Part shown: one piece after another, positions 59,651-59,907 of the stretch
How the letters are laid out: the number at the start of each line of letters is the position of its first letter
Numbering within the stretch: the first letter of the stretch is position 1
Assembly (NCBI GenBank): GCA_000415505.1
Contig: KE354427.1
Location: forward strand, 1-59,907
Direction: 5' to 3'
Origin: Streptomyces afghaniensis 772
GTDB lineage: Bacteria; Actinomycetota; Actinomycetes; Streptomycetales; Streptomycetaceae
Length of the DNA: 59,907 nt
Notes under the pieces: generated by a model
Database searches by the model: none
What the model was told of the DNA's origin: nothing
Seen by the model: only the letters and a program-made list of their open reading frames with translations
Position numbers and translations under genes: made by a program

Positions 59651-59907
59651 CGGCCCCTACTCCCATCGGACGGTAGTGGCCGAGGACCCAGGCCAGCTGC
59701 GGGAACCACTCCTGAAGCCGCGTCCTGGGCTTGGCCTCCACCACGCACTCGTAGAACCTGCCGTCCATGTGGACCACGGCGACCATCAGCGCCTTGCCGT
59801 CCGGGCTCGCCCGGTAGTGGACGCCGCGGATCTCCGGCCAGCGGAACTCGACCGTGACGGCCTGACGTCTCGAAGGCGACGCCGGACGCGTTCGACGACG
59901 ACCGCGT
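59556..59907 (-). CDS. Hypothetical protein, incomplete at the window edge, 3' end doubtful
   Basis: The frame is open to the right edge and reads RRQAVTVEFRWPEIRGVHYR, ASPDGKALMVAVVHMDGRFY and LQEWFPQLAWVLGHYR. These parts look coding. Beyond about 59680 the frame enters the chitinase 3' end by 95 bp and its composition changes to non-coding character. The real stop probably lies near 59660-59680 in another frame, which would need a one-base correction. Family unknown. Confidence 0.5.
   Translation of the reverse strand, partial: RGRRRTRPASPSRRQAVTVEFRWPEIRGVHYRASPDGKALMVAVVHMDGRFYECVVEAKPRTRLQEWFPQLAWVLGHYRPMGVGAATAARAHADPPRWTTRCRPWRPSWSTRSSRP

Overview
The window is chromosomal DNA of a Streptomyces or close relative. 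It has very high GC, GTG/ATG starts with translational coupling, an OxyR/AhpC/AhpD block, XRE-DUF5753/DUF397 pairs, an LLM F420-type oxidoreductase, a 6C-like RNA and a DasR-type chitinase promoter. No tRNA, rRNA, CRISPR, transposase or integrase was recognised.

Left part (about 1-21.5 kb), core housekeeping genes: a GAF/SpoIIE-phosphatase/ATPase regulator; a bifunctional class A penicillin-binding protein (frameshifted near its C-terminus); an SPFH protein overlapping a ribbon-helix-helix protein; a PadR/ABC-ATPase/FtsX-permease operon; divergent oxyR and ahpC-ahpD; an AI-2E-family permease; a secreted SLT transglycosylase; a PIN-PhoH ATPase; an isoprenyl transferase whose 3' end is triplicated; a 6C-like small RNA; a winged-helix HTH_42 protein; a methyltransferase/GNAT pair; and an LLM oxidoreductase.

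Middle part (about 21.5-42.6 kb), an accessory region: three paralogous lipoprotein-type genes with a shared upstream element; other secreted proteins; and two large proteins (28680-31082 and 39976-42594) with the same plan. That plan is several membrane segments, a perfect Flp-pilin processing motif plus hydrophobic helix, a long acidic low-complexity linker, coiled-coil, and a C-terminal nuclease-like toxin domain. Small immunity-type genes follow each. Between the two toxins lies an array of related immunity-type genes interleaved with decayed pieces of the second toxin's 3' end, of a DUF397 gene and of its XRE partner. This looks like repeated duplication and decay of one cassette.

Right part (about 42.7-57.1 kb), a complete Tad/Flp-type pilus machine: OmpA-like protein, lipoprotein, TadG-like protein, Flp pilin, LuxR-type response regulator and histidine kinase, TadC, TadB, TadA/CpaF, two TadE-like pseudopilins, a CpaE/TadZ-like ATPase, CpaB, a zinc-ribbon protein, and a divergent large pilin-like protein. 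No prepilin peptidase is in the window. Five promoters (DUF192 gene, both toxins, flp, large pilin-like gene) carry the same 16-bp imperfect palindrome TGGGYCC-NN-GGRCCCA, a 7-2-7 layout typical of NarL/LuxR-type regulators. This ties toxins and pilus into one inferred regulon. The working hypothesis, from sequence only, is that the toxins are pilin fusions processed and displayed or delivered by the Tad machine.

The right end has a DUF3592 protein, a small membrane protein, a GH18 chitinase with two dre-like repeats, and an incomplete hypothetical gene. Three genes are each broken by what looks like a single missing base in a short homopolymer, so sequencing error is a serious alternative to true pseudogenes.
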